Translations under genes and position numbers: made by a program | Assembly (NCBI RefSeq): GCF_016863635.1 | Contig: NZ_BOPG01000081.1 | Location: 53,249-117,248, forward strand | DNA from: Virgisporangium aurantiacum | GTDB lineage: Bacteria > Actinomycetota > Actinomycetes > Mycobacteriales > Micromonosporaceae | Reading direction: 5' to 3' | DNA: 64,000 nt | Notes under the pieces: generated by a model | Told to the model about the DNA's origin: nothing | What the model saw: the letters and a program-made list of their open reading frames with translations, nothing else | The model's database searches: none | Shown here: positions 8,779 to 16,944 of the stretch, piece after piece | Numbering within the stretch: position 1 is the first letter of the stretch | Layout: every line of letters begins with the position of its first letter

Positions 8779-9338
8779 CCACCGCGATCGTTCCGGTCGG
8801 GCACTACCTCGGGCTGGTGCACGACGACAGCGTCGGGCAGGCCCGGCACCGGGTGCGCGTGGGGCGCGGGTCGGAGCCGCTCGACTCGGCGGAGGAGGCG
8901 GCGGTCTGGTTCGCCGCGCACAGTTTCACCAACCTCGCCCAACCGGTGTTGTGGACCCGGGACCGGATCCTCGACGTGCTACCGGAGCCGCGGAACCTGG
9001 CGGCGTCGGCGGTCCCGATCCTGCTGCGCGACGGCCTGCTGGCCGAGGTCGACGACGCGTTCGCCGACCGGCACCGCGTGGTGCCGCTGACGTTCGGCAT
9101 CGGCTGGCGCTACGGCGACGACGGGCTGGCGCTGGGCGTCGGCGAGCGGGCGGTGAGCGTCGACGAGACGGTCCTCGCGGTGTGGGAGCGCGGCACCGAG
9201 TTTCCGACGCTGCGGGAGGCCTGTGCCGACGCCGCACCGGAGGCGCCCGACGCCGCCCTGGCGGCGATGACCGCGGCGCTGCACCGGCTGCTCGCGGTGA
9301 GCGCCGCCTACGTCGACGTGGCCGCCACGTCGAGGTAG
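8775..9338 (+). CDS. FPVG-motif family protein (paralog 4 of 6)
   Basis: At 187 residues this is the shortest copy. It begins AIVPVGHYLGLV, with AHS replacing AHG and DRHRVVPLTFGIG at the centre, and ends AAYVDVAATSR. The GTG at 8775 overlaps the upstream stop. The last 31 nt (9308-9338) are shared with the convergent paralog 5 and form a near-perfect palindrome, so both proteins end in (Y)(V/L)DVAATS from complementary strands. Confidence 0.75.
   Translation: MTTAIVPVGHYLGLVHDDSVGQARHRVRVGRGSEPLDSAEEAAVWFAAHSFTNLAQPVLWTRDRILDVLPEPRNLAASAVPILLRDGLLAEVDDAFADRHRVVPLTFGIGWRYGDDGLALGVGERAVSVDETVLAVWERGTEFPTLREACADAAPEAPDAALAAMTAALHRLLAVSAAYVDVAATSR
9308..9338. repeat. Palindrome encoding the C-termini of two convergent paralogs
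   Basis: The 31-base sequence is an inverted repeat of 15-base arms (9308-9322 and 9324-9338) with one mismatch around a central base. It begins with the complement of one stop codon and ends with the other. It is also a candidate bidirectional terminator, although no T-run follows. Confidence 0.8.
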
Positions 9339-9928
9339 CCGCAGCCGTTCGCGATCAGCGTGTGGACCCGGTGCAGCAGCCCGGGTACGCCGTCGGCGTC
9401 GTCGCCGAGCAGCGGTGCGGTACCGGCCTGCAACTCGTCGAGGTCCCACAGGGTGTCGACGCGGGGCGCCCACTGCCACAGGTCGAACACCTGCGCGTCG
9501 ACCACCGCGACCGGCTCCTCGCCGAACACGCCGATCCGGTACCGGTCGGGCCGGGCGGCCGTGGTGCCGAGGCCGGCCAACAGCGGCCGCAGCCGGTGGC
9601 TCCGGGCGAACGTGGCCGGATCGACGGCGTCGGGCCCCACCTCCACCAGCGCGCCGAGCGCCAGCAGCCCGTCGACGGCGTCGGCGAGGTCGGTGGTGCC
9701 GCGCCCGCCCGCGATGGCGGCCATGACCGCCCGGGTCCAGACCCGACCGGACACCGGTGACACCGCGTCGGGCAGACCGTGGGCCAGTCCCCAGGCCATG
9801 AACTCGGTCTCGGTGACGAGCTTGACCAGTTCGTCGCCGATGCGGATCCGGTGCGACTCCGCGGGCTCGTCGTGTCCCGGGACGAACGGCCCCAGGTAGT
9901 GCCCGACCGGAAACACCCAGGCCGTCAT
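9308..9928 (-). CDS. FPVG-motif family protein (paralog 5 of 6)
   Basis: The 206 residues carry WVFPVGHYLGPF, WGLAHGLP, FARSHRLRPLLAGLG, a DLWQW segment and the ending GYLDVAATST. The stretch from the AHG box to the LVEVG strand (about residues 45-105) reads like helices followed by a wing; a DNA-binding role is speculative. The ATG at 9928 overlaps the stop of paralog 6, so this is the last gene of an operon that runs zinc-ribbon paralog 3, FPVG paralog 6, FPVG paralog 5. That order matches the plus-strand operon 7532-9338. Confidence 0.75.
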   Translation of the reverse strand: MTAWVFPVGHYLGPFVPGHDEPAESHRIRIGDELVKLVTETEFMAWGLAHGLPDAVSPVSGRVWTRAVMAAIAGGRGTTDLADAVDGLLALGALVEVGPDAVDPATFARSHRLRPLLAGLGTTAARPDRYRIGVFGEEPVAVVDAQVFDLWQWAPRVDTLWDLDELQAGTAPLLGDDADGVPGLLHRVHTLIANGCGYLDVAATST

Positions 9929-10539
9929 GACCGCTCCACCGGGTCGACGTACGCCGCCTGGGCGTTCAGGAGGCCGTGCAGCGTGCCGAGGAACCCGTCG
10001 AGGATCTCGCCCGGTCCGTCGGCCGGTGGCGCGGCGTCGGGTGCCTTCTCCAGGGCGGCGATCGTCTCGCAGGCGTGCCACAGGTCCTCGTCGAGGTGAC
10101 CCCAGGTCCACAGCTCGAACACCAGGCGCGACACGCGGATCCGCTCCTGGCCGAGCAGCCCGATCGAGTACAGGCCCGGCTCGTCGGACGAGTTGCCCAG
10201 GCCGAGCATGGTCGGTACCACCCGGTGGGTGCGGGCGAAGGTGACGGCGTCGTCGGGCGGCACCTCGGCGAGCAGCCGCCGGGTGAGCAGCCCGTCGACG
10301 AGTTCGGCCGGCCGGGGCAGCCGCTGGGCGGCGAGGTGACGCAGCAGCGCCGGCTCGGTCCACGGTCCGTCGACGCCCTCGGGCGCCCCGTGCGCGAACA
10401 TCCAGGTGACGAACTCCGCGTCGGTCAACTCGTGGATCTGCGCGCCGCGGCGGATCTCGTGGTGGTGCCCGTCGGCGTCACCCGGATCCTGGTACGTGCC
10501 GACCAGCAGCCCGACCGGGAAGACCAACGGGTCGGTCAT
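9925..10539 (-). CDS. FPVG-motif family protein (paralog 6 of 6)
   Basis: The 204 residues carry LVFPVGLLVGTY, FAHG, FARTHRVVPTMLGLGNS, FELWTWGHLDEDLW and the ending AAYVDPVERS. A His-rich stretch (DADGHHHEI) lies near residue 25. The ATG at 10539 follows a 70-nt gap that contains a repeat-like sequence, so it may be reinitiated or transcribed together with the zinc-ribbon gene upstream. Its stop overlaps the start of paralog 5 (ATGA). Confidence 0.75.
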   Translation of the reverse strand: MTDPLVFPVGLLVGTYQDPGDADGHHHEIRRGAQIHELTDAEFVTWMFAHGAPEGVDGPWTEPALLRHLAAQRLPRPAELVDGLLTRRLLAEVPPDDAVTFARTHRVVPTMLGLGNSSDEPGLYSIGLLGQERIRVSRLVFELWTWGHLDEDLWHACETIAALEKAPDAAPPADGPGEILDGFLGTLHGLLNAQAAYVDPVERS

Positions 10540-10547
10540 GCCGTCGC

Positions 10548-10617
10548 TCCGCTGCGCTCCGCGACGCATGACCCAAACACTGAGTTGATGATTCGCTCGC
10601 TGCGCTCACTCATGCGT
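10548..10617. repeat. Short interspersed repeat-like element between genes
   Basis: On the minus strand the gap reads GAGTGAGCGCAGCGAGCGAA, then ATCATCAACTCAG, and later a GGAGCGCAGCGGAGCG block. The GAGCGCAGCGAGCG pattern is recalled as a recurrent intergenic element in actinomycete genomes. Only one copy lies in this window, so the repeat status rests on memory. Confidence 0.35.
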
Positions 10618-11176
10618 TGGCGTCCTGGAACCGGTCGGCGATGTTCCGGTAGGTGCGTTGCACCACCTGGAGGCGGGACAGCCGGAACCGCCCCGGTTCG
10701 TCGTCGTAGACGGCCCGGCCGCGGGGGCTCCACACGGCGTCGGCCGGCACCGTGTCGGCGCCCGGCGGCACGAACTTGGCCGCCTCGCCGACCGCGGCGG
10801 CGGCGGTGCGCAGCTCGAGCCGGATCTGCTGCCGGTCGGCCGGTGTCATCCCGTCCTCCGGCTCGGCCGGGGTGCTGCGGGCGATCAGGTCGGCGATCCA
10901 CAGCCACTCGCCCGCGTCGATCAGCGTGGACGGGCTGTCGTCACCGAAGACCGGCTCCTCGGGATCGGGGATGATCACCTCGTCGGGCAGCCGGAAGACG
11001 AACTCGCGGTACACACCGCACCGCGGGCAGGTGCCGCTGTACCGGCTGGCCAGATCACCCTCGGCGAGGATGATGGTGTCGGTCGGCTCGAACTCGCGCT
11101 CTCCGCAGTTCTCACATGGATTGAGCTCCATGTACAGGTGTGCCTCGGCGTTCGTCCGCGCGAGTCGTAGCGGCAT
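10610..11176 (-). CDS. Zinc-ribbon LKFxP family protein (paralog 3 of 6)
   Basis: The 188 residues show the full family pattern: EAHLYMELNP, C21-x2-C24, C50-x2-C53, REFVFRLPDE, PSTLIDAGEWL, AAKFVPPGAD and RGRAVYDDEPGRFR. It is close to the consensus and a good query for the family. The ATG at 11176 has no Shine-Dalgarno. A TAGGGT box (11188-11183) ends 6 nt upstream, consistent with leaderless translation. It probably leads the operon with FPVG paralogs 6 and 5. Confidence 0.78.
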   Translation of the reverse strand: MPLRLARTNAEAHLYMELNPCENCGEREFEPTDTIILAEGDLASRYSGTCPRCGVYREFVFRLPDEVIIPDPEEPVFGDDSPSTLIDAGEWLWIADLIARSTPAEPEDGMTPADRQQIRLELRTAAAAVGEAAKFVPPGADTVPADAVWSPRGRAVYDDEPGRFRLSRLQVVQRTYRNIADRFQDANA

Positions 11177-11182
11177 GCGTCG

Positions 11183-11214
11183 ACCCTACCGGGTGGGCGT
11201 CGCGGTATTAGGCT
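11183..11214. promoter_or_regulatory. Divergent -10 boxes of two leaderless genes
   Basis: On the minus strand TAGGGT (11188-11183) lies 6 nt before the ATG at 11176. On the plus strand TAGGCT (11209-11214) lies 6 nt before the GTG at 11221. The plus-strand box is identical to the one before 6325. Confidence 0.45.
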
Positions 11215-11220
11215 TCGCCC

Positions 11221-11685
11221 GTGAAGTGGATCGCTGGGCGTCCCGGGATGGTCGAACACTGGGACGACGAGGAGTTCGACATCGACGACTGGCGCGTCGA
11301 CATCCTGCCGAAGGCCGACGACGTGGTGCACACCGCGCGCGTGCTGCTCGGCGAGGCCGATCCCGACGCCCTCACCGAGTTCGACCGGCTGCACCAGGAG
11401 GGCTGGGCCGACGATCCGCCGCACTGGTCGGGCGACCGCCTGCGGGCGTTCAGCGAGGCCGCCGGCCGCATCCCCGACCTGGCCACCCGGCCCGGCGGCT
11501 ACTGGGAGCTCAGCGACGAGACCGTCACCGAGCTGACGCCCAAGCTACCGTGGAGCAGCCGGTACGTTGAGAGCCCGGTGGCCGTGCGCCGGGAGTCCAT
11601 CAAGGCGGAGTGGGTGAACGCGCGGCAGTTGCACGAGTTCCTCGCGCAGGCGGCGGCGGCAGGCAACGAGGTCATCGCGGAATAG
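11221..11685 (+). CDS. Hypothetical protein upstream of mycosin-like gene, 154 aa
   Basis: No family is recognised. It is soluble and acidic and rich in Trp and Asp (motifs HWDDEEFDIDDWRVDILPK and LPWSSRYVESP), with a helical C-terminus. The GTG at 11221 follows a TAGGCT box by 6 nt and lacks a Shine-Dalgarno. It ends 26 nt before the mycosin-like gene on the same strand, so the two are probably co-transcribed. Confidence 0.6.
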   Translation: MKWIAGRPGMVEHWDDEEFDIDDWRVDILPKADDVVHTARVLLGEADPDALTEFDRLHQEGWADDPPHWSGDRLRAFSEAAGRIPDLATRPGGYWELSDETVTELTPKLPWSSRYVESPVAVRRESIKAEWVNARQLHEFLAQAAAAGNEVIAE

Positions 11686-11711
11686 GGCAAAAACGGGGGA
11701 ACGGGGCAGGT

Positions 11712-12965
11712 GTGAGGAGAGGTCCGGCGGTACGGGCGTGGGCGGTCGCGGCTGTCGCGGCGGCCGGGCTGGTCGCTGTTCCGGCGGCGCCGGCGGTGGC
11801 CGCACCGAACTGCACCGACCCGGGCACGGCGTTCGCGCCGGTGCCGTGGCCGCAGCGGATGTTCAACGTCGAGCGGGTGTGGGCGTTGACCCGCGGCGCC
11901 AACGTGCGGGTCGCGGTGCTCGACTCCGGGGTCGACGCCGGCCACCCCCAGCTGGCCGGCCGCGTAGAGCCGGGCACCGACCTCATCGCGCCCGGCGGCA
12001 ACGGCGCGTCCGACTGCGCCGGCCGGGGCACACAGACCGCCGGCATCATCGTCGCGCAGCCCCAACCCAACATCGGTTTCCACGGCATCGCGCCGCAGGC
12101 GACCGTGCTTCCGGTGCGGGTCAGCGACAACGAGACGAGCGGCCCCTCGGCGGGCGTCGCCGGGCTGGCGAACGGCATCCGGTTCGCGGTGACGCGCGGG
12201 GCCAAGGTGATCCTCGTTCCGATGGCGGCCTACCTGCCCAGCCCCGACCTGGCCGCCGCGGTCGCGACGGCGGTCGCCGCCGACGTCCTGATCGTCGCGG
12301 CGGTCGGCGAAGACGGCGGAACGAACGGCGGCAACCGCGTTCCGTACCCGGCCTCGCTGCCGGGCGTGATCGGCGTGGCCGCGATCGAGGAGAGCACCAT
12401 GGCGACCAAGAACAGCGGTCGGGGGCCGTTCATCGACCTGGTCGCTCCCGGTGCCGCGGTGGTGAGCACCCAGCGCGGTGGCGGGCTGACGCTCGTCGAC
12501 GGCTCGGCGTACGCGGCCGCGTTCGTGGCCGGCGCCGCCGCGCTGGTGCGCAGCTGGTGGCCGACGATGTCGATCGCCGAGGTGACGCAGCGGCTGACGG
12601 CCACCGCGGCGCCGGCACCCGGCGGGATCGACAGCACGGCCTACGGCAACGGCATCGTCAACCCGTACGGCGCGCTGGCCGACCAGCTGACCGACGCGGA
12701 GCCGGGTGTGCTGCCGGGGTTCGACCGCGACGACGCCAGCGACGTCGCCCGGGAGCGGTCCTGGTCGTCGAGCGGGAACCTCGCCCGGCTGCTCGCCGGA
12801 ATCGGGGTGCTGGTCGCGCTCGCGCTGGTGGGGCTGGGAGCGGCCGTGCCGCGCGGGCGGCGGCGCCGGTGGCGGCCCCGGATCACCCGGCAACCGGTGC
12901 AGCGGGTCGAGGACGAGGAGCCGTCTCCGCCGGTCCGCCTGTTCGCCGACCGCGAGACCACCTGA
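11712..12965 (+). CDS. Mycosin-like protein with degenerate catalytic triad (pseudoprotease)
   Basis: The 417-residue protein has the architecture of an ESX mycosin (MycP, subtilase family S8): a signal peptide (about 1-33), a subtilase domain, a C-terminal membrane helix (about 355-377) and an Arg-rich cytoplasmic tail. Asp71 (VLDSGVD) is present. The His position of GHGT reads GRGT (Arg105), the oxyanion Asn position of AAGN reads AVGE (Glu200), and the GTSxAAP nucleophile motif reads GSAYAAA, putting Ala266 at the Ser position with the Pro also lost. The protein should therefore have no protease activity. In mycobacteria MycP has a structural role in stabilising the ESX membrane complex apart from proteolysis, which could explain its retention. 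The start was chosen at the GTG after ACGGGGCAG, where the signal peptide begins. Confidence 0.85.
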   Translation: MRRGPAVRAWAVAAVAAAGLVAVPAAPAVAAPNCTDPGTAFAPVPWPQRMFNVERVWALTRGANVRVAVLDSGVDAGHPQLAGRVEPGTDLIAPGGNGASDCAGRGTQTAGIIVAQPQPNIGFHGIAPQATVLPVRVSDNETSGPSAGVAGLANGIRFAVTRGAKVILVPMAAYLPSPDLAAAVATAVAADVLIVAAVGEDGGTNGGNRVPYPASLPGVIGVAAIEESTMATKNSGRGPFIDLVAPGAAVVSTQRGGGLTLVDGSAYAAAFVAGAAALVRSWWPTMSIAEVTQRLTATAAPAPGGIDSTAYGNGIVNPYGALADQLTDAEPGVLPGFDRDDASDVARERSWSSSGNLARLLAGIGVLVALALVGLGAAVPRGRRRRWRPRITRQPVQRVEDEEPSPPVRLFADRETT

Positions 12966-12990
12966 CGGAACCGGGCCTCGACAAACACTG

Positions 12991-13019
12991 GCCCCGCCTG
13001 CCGGACCGGCGGGCGGGGC
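12991..13019. terminator. Bidirectional hairpin terminator
   Basis: Arms 12991-13003 and 13007-13019 pair over 13 bases with one mismatch and a 3-base loop, giving a very GC-rich stem. It lies between the converging mycosin-like and WXG100 genes. No U-tract is present, as is common in actinomycetes. Confidence 0.6.
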
Positions 13020-13056
13020 GTGTGGTGTGCTTGTCGCTGAGCTGTTGTGGCGCCCG

Positions 13057-13362
13057 TCAGGCGTTGAACAGGCTCTGCAGGCTGGAGTCTTCCTTGTTGA
13101 GGTCGGTGCTGGCGTTGTGCACGGCCAGCTGCAGCCGGTCAAGCGTGCCGCTGTACTCCACGCACTTGCCGTTCCACGCCGTGGACGCGGTGTTGAACGC
13201 ACCCGCGGCCAGACCGGCGAAGTTCCTGTCTTGCAGGAGGACCTTGAACTCGGCTTCGACGTCTTGTGCGAGCTGGGTGTCGATGCTGTTCACGAGCCGC
13301 TTGAGCTCCGCACACATGGCTTCGATCTGTGAGTGCTCGTACGCGAGATCGCCGTCGGACAT
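13057..13362 (-). CDS. WXG100-like ESX substrate (EsxA-type)
   Basis: The 101-residue helical protein has a helix, a WNG turn (Trp63-Asn64-Gly65) and a second helix, the hairpin expected of WXG100 secretion substrates. The turn is later than the usual position near residue 40. No YxxxD/E export signal is evident at the C-terminus. The ATG at 13362 is preceded by GAGGGA. It lies 31 nt downstream of the other small helical gene and should be co-transcribed with it; the two may form the usual Esx heterodimer. The identification rests on size, helical pattern, WXG turn and position beside EccB. Confidence 0.75.
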   Translation of the reverse strand: MSDGDLAYEHSQIEAMCAELKRLVNSIDTQLAQDVEAEFKVLLQDRNFAGLAAGAFNTASTAWNGKCVEYSGTLDRLQLAVHNASTDLNKEDSSLQSLFNA

Positions 13363-13393
13363 GTGATTCCCTCGATGTCGTAGTCGGTCGGGA

Positions 13394-13735
13394 TCAGGTG
13401 AGACCCGAGGTGACGCCGCCGCCGCCCGAAGGGCTCGCGCCGGCGTTGGCGACCGCCGAAGCGTTCGCTTCGTCGGTGCCGAACAGCTTCGTTGCCGCGG
13501 TGCGGGTACCGGCACTCAGCTCCTCGAGCTTCTGGAGGACGAACTTGTCCATGTCCTCGGAGAAGTCACCGAGCACTCGCCGGAAGGTGGTTCCGGCTGC
13601 TCCGGTGAACGACGACGCCTGGGCAAACATGTTGCCCACGGTCGTGTTGACCTGCTTCCGGATGTCGGCTGCCGCGGTATCGGCCGCGTTGGCGGCCTTG
13701 TTGACTGCGGCTGCGGTTACGGCGGTAGGCGCCAA
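13394..13735 (-). CDS. Small helical ESX partner protein (EsxB-like)
   Basis: The predicted product is about 113 residues, Ala-rich and almost fully helical (for example AVNKAANAADTAAADIRKQV), with a Gly/Ser-rich tail. A true WXG is missing; the turn may be FTGAAG. The start is uncertain. A TTG at 13735 follows GGGGTG with 7-nt spacing and excludes an upstream Cys/Arg-rich extension that looks non-coding. It precedes the WXG100 gene in the same orientation, which suggests it is the second member of the Esx pair. Confidence 0.6.
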   Translation of the reverse strand: MAPTAVTAAAVNKAANAADTAAADIRKQVNTTVGNMFAQASSFTGAAGTTFRRVLGDFSEDMDKFVLQKLEELSAGTRTAATKLFGTDEANASAVANAGASPSGGGGVTSGLT

Positions 13736-13924
13736 GGAGGAACACCCCGTTTCGTCAGACGAGCCCCCGTGCTCGGAGTGTGTTCCAACCCCTTCACGAG
13801 GGCTTCCACGGCATCGATGCGACAGACACCGATCTTCCGGATCCACGGTAACCGCTCGGCGCAAGCCTGACCAGCCGGAACCGACGAACGGTCGGTGCGT
13901 AGTCGGCGTGTACCCGCGCCGTGG

Positions 13925-15337
13925 TCACCCGCCGGCGGGCCGGACCCGCTGGTCGACGGGCGTGCGGGCGGCCTGCTGGTCGAGCGTGGGACCGTACGGG
14001 ATCCGGCTGACCAGGCTGGCCGGCATCGCCACGAAACGCGTCGGCGGATAGCCGAGCGCCGTGATGACCTCGGGGCTGGCGATCGGGTACCGGATGCCGA
14101 TGTCGGTGACGATGCCCGGCGCGCCGACGCTGGCCGAGCCGGACGGGACGGCCATCACCAGCGCCGCCTTGCCCGGCGGCACGTAGACGCGGTCCGCGAG
14201 CGGGGCGCCCGTCGGCGTCGCGCCCGCGGTGGGGTTGCCCGCCAGCAGTTGCGGGGCACCGCGCACGACCGCGATCGTCGGCGTCGACTTCGCGTTGGGG
14301 AACTGGGCGCAGGCGGCGTCGATGGCCGCGGCGGTGACGAGCTTCGGCGGACGGGCCGGCGGCGCCTCGTCGCCGGTGGGCACCGTGAGCTGGCCGCTCT
14401 TCGGCGCGCTGTTGGCCTCGAAGACGGTGATGGACTTCGGCTCGGTGCCGACCTGGCCGGCGTAGATGGCCTTCTGCAGCTCGGTGATCGCCGCCAGGCC
14501 GTCCTTCATGACGATGTAGAACTGCTGCTCGGTGCCGGTCTGCGCGACGATCAGCTCGCCGACCTTGCGCCCGGTGATGTTGGACTGCTGGCCGGCGTCG
14601 GCCACCGGGATCGGCGTGATCGGTGAACCGATGGGCAGGCCGCTGATCCAGCCCGCGGAGGCGAGCGTCGGCGCGGTCTGCGCACCGAACAACGACACGA
14701 CCGTCTTGTCGTGGTCGCGGATCTCGAACCGGTGGCCGTGCGCGACCAGGTGGATGGTGTTGCTGGCCGGATCGCGCACCAGCAGGCCCTCGTCGTCGCC
14801 CAGCTTGCGACCGGACAGCGAGGTGCCGAGGATCAGCGACGTGGAGGTGGCGGCCCGGCCGGCGACGTCGAGGCCGGGGACGGCGCACAGCGTCCACGGG
14901 CCGCCGACGGTGTTCTTGGCGTCGGGGAGCGACGACGGTGCGTTCGGGATGCCGAGCATGGTGCCGCGCTTGACCTTCGAGAGGGTCCGCCGCGACTCCC
15001 GGAACACCTTGTTCGGCACCTCCGCGGCCAGGATCGCCGAGGTGTAGTTGACCATCGGGTACAGCACGTTGTCCTTGTAGACGAACGGCGCACCGGTCTC
15101 CTTCTCCATCACCACCGCGCCCTGCACCTGCCACTTGCCGCTGCCGATCTTCGTGATCAGGCCGAACACGGCGAAGCCGGCGGTGAGGATGATCGCGATC
15201 ATCGCGCCGCCGAAGATGGCGCCGACGCCGCGGCGCAGCGGCGACTGCGGCGGATCGGTCTCGCGCATGACGAACGCCGACAGCACCCGCTGGACGAGGA
15301 ACTGGTACGACTGGAACTGGTCCCGACGCGTGGCCAC
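13925..15337 (-). CDS. eccB: Type VII secretion protein EccB
   Basis: The 470-residue protein opens with the typical EccB N-terminus (TRRDQFQSYQFLVQRVLSAF), then one membrane helix at about residues 42-64 and a large extracellular domain with repeated beta motifs. EccB is a core component of the ESX inner-membrane complex, with its bulk outside the membrane. The GTG start lies 3 nt after the EccD stop, so the two genes are coupled. Length and order are normal for the family. A Pro/Ala linker lies near residue 340. Confidence 0.93.
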   Translation of the reverse strand: MATRRDQFQSYQFLVQRVLSAFVMRETDPPQSPLRRGVGAIFGGAMIAIILTAGFAVFGLITKIGSGKWQVQGAVVMEKETGAPFVYKDNVLYPMVNYTSAILAAEVPNKVFRESRRTLSKVKRGTMLGIPNAPSSLPDAKNTVGGPWTLCAVPGLDVAGRAATSTSLILGTSLSGRKLGDDEGLLVRDPASNTIHLVAHGHRFEIRDHDKTVVSLFGAQTAPTLASAGWISGLPIGSPITPIPVADAGQQSNITGRKVGELIVAQTGTEQQFYIVMKDGLAAITELQKAIYAGQVGTEPKSITVFEANSAPKSGQLTVPTGDEAPPARPPKLVTAAAIDAACAQFPNAKSTPTIAVVRGAPQLLAGNPTAGATPTGAPLADRVYVPPGKAALVMAVPSGSASVGAPGIVTDIGIRYPIASPEVITALGYPPTRFVAMPASLVSRIPYGPTLDQQAARTPVDQRVRPAGG

Positions 15338-15340
15338 GAC

Positions 15341-16744
15341 TCACACCACCCCGGCAAAGATCCCCTGCAGGTACTGGTACAGCCCGACCACCCCGCAGGC
15401 GAGTGGCAGCAACGCCATGATGGCCATCACGTCGAGAATGTCGCTGATGCGGCCCAGGCGGGGCGACGGCGACCGGCGGCTGAAGACGAGGCCGGCGGCC
15501 AGCACGAAGCCGGCGATGACACCGGTGATCACCATCCAGCTGATCATGCGGCTGGTGGGGGACTCGTCGTCGACGTAGGCCCACGCCAGCACGCCGGCCG
15601 TGGCGATGCCGCTGACGAGCATCGGCAGCCGCTGGCGCGGGGTGGGGAAGAGGCGGGCCCGCAGCAGGATCGCGGTGGTCGCGACGATCGCGAGCAGCAC
15701 GCCCCACCGCGACGGCTCGGCCAGAACGATCAGCGTGCAGATGAGCGTGGCCACCGAGGCGGCCAGGAGCAGCCCGTTGAGCAACTGGTGGGCGCGGCTG
15801 GCGGCGGCGAACACGGCCGACCGGCGCGGCGTCGGCCGGTCTTCGAGCATCTCCTCGGCCCGCTCGGGCAGCTCGGGCATCGGGATCCGGCCCAGCCACG
15901 CCGACAACAGCGGGTATCCGGGCAGGCCACCGATCGCGATCGTGAGCGAGACGGCGGCGGCTCCCTGCGGGTCCATGCCGGCCAGGCACAGCAGCGCGGA
16001 GACGGTGGCGAGGATGCCGCCGGCGAGCGCGGCCGCGAAGATCTGGGCGTAGGCGGCGACGCCGACGTAGCCGAGCACGCCGACGAGGATGACGGCGACG
16101 GCGCCGAGCAGCACCTGCGCGGCGCCGAAGTCGGCCGGCAGCCGGTCGTCGGGGCCCGCGACGAGGAACCCGCCGATGGCGGCCCAGCCGACGGCGCAGC
16201 CGGCGACGACGGCTCCGGCGCCGGAGTCACCGGTGGCGCGGGCGAGCACGACACCGATCGCGACGAGGACCGCGGCGAACCCGAGCGCGATGCCGCCGGG
16301 CACGGCCCACGGCTCGCGGGCCATGGCGACCGGGAGCAGCGCGAGGTTCAGGATGAACGCGACGAGCACGAGCGCGAAGCGCCGGGTGGCCGGCCGTCCC
16401 CATGACCGTTCCGCGCGGCGCGAGCCGCTGGCGATGATCTCGACGACGTCGTCGTAGGCGAGCTCGGGCCACTCGGTGCGGCGCGGGACGAGATGCAGCA
16501 CCTCGCCGTCGCGCACGGCCTGCATCGCGAGGCTGCGCTTGGGATCGAGCATGGATCCGGTGGACCGGCGCAGCGCCCAGCCGCCGTGCTGCGGACCCTC
16601 GTCGGCCATGCCTTCACCGGCGTGCCGCAACAGGTGGGGGAGCAGTTCGCCGAGGGCCACCGTTTCCGGCAGAGCGACGTCGATACGACGCTGCGGGGTG
16701 GCGACCGTGACCCGGGCCAGCCCTACACCTACGGAGGCCGTCAT
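15341..16744 (-). CDS. eccD: Type VII secretion integral membrane protein EccD
   Basis: The 467-residue protein has a ubiquitin-like N-terminal domain (about 1-95, starting ASVGVGLARVTVATPQRRID) followed by roughly eleven hydrophobic helices, the standard EccD layout forming the membrane pore vestibule. The ATG at 16744 has a strong GGAGGAGG Shine-Dalgarno 6 nt upstream. It is divergent from eccC, with a 200-nt intergenic region between the two. It leads the operon eccD-eccB, with the small Esx genes following after a 190-nt gap. Confidence 0.93.
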   Translation of the reverse strand: MTASVGVGLARVTVATPQRRIDVALPETVALGELLPHLLRHAGEGMADEGPQHGGWALRRSTGSMLDPKRSLAMQAVRDGEVLHLVPRRTEWPELAYDDVVEIIASGSRRAERSWGRPATRRFALVLVAFILNLALLPVAMAREPWAVPGGIALGFAAVLVAIGVVLARATGDSGAGAVVAGCAVGWAAIGGFLVAGPDDRLPADFGAAQVLLGAVAVILVGVLGYVGVAAYAQIFAAALAGGILATVSALLCLAGMDPQGAAAVSLTIAIGGLPGYPLLSAWLGRIPMPELPERAEEMLEDRPTPRRSAVFAAASRAHQLLNGLLLAASVATLICTLIVLAEPSRWGVLLAIVATTAILLRARLFPTPRQRLPMLVSGIATAGVLAWAYVDDESPTSRMISWMVITGVIAGFVLAAGLVFSRRSPSPRLGRISDILDVMAIMALLPLACGVVGLYQYLQGIFAGVV

Positions 16745-16944
16745 GCAGTGCCTCCTCCTCCCCCGGACGGACGCGGCCAACATAGCATGGGCCCCCACCA
16801 ACGGCCCGGACCTGCGAGCCCAGCCGTAGCGCCGACCGTCGATGCGGTCGGGAACCGACGTGTGCGTCTATGATTGCCGGCGATAGTGCCGGCCCCGGTC
16901 GTCGCCAGGTGGGCCGTCGGCGGGCTCGTCGATGCGGGGGACCT
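16745..16944. promoter_or_regulatory. Divergent eccD/eccC intergenic region
   Basis: This 200-base gap must hold the promoters of both core operons. A TATGAT -10-like box lies at 16869-16874 on the plus strand, about 70 nt before the eccC start. An imperfect inverted repeat of the type CGACCG...CGGTCGG lies at about 16832-16850. No operator can be named. Confidence 0.35.

Noticed and set aside
14711..16405. His/Arg/Asp-rich plus-strand frame opposite eccB and eccD
   Set aside because: Composition is that of an antisense shadow, and both ESX genes on the other strand are certain.
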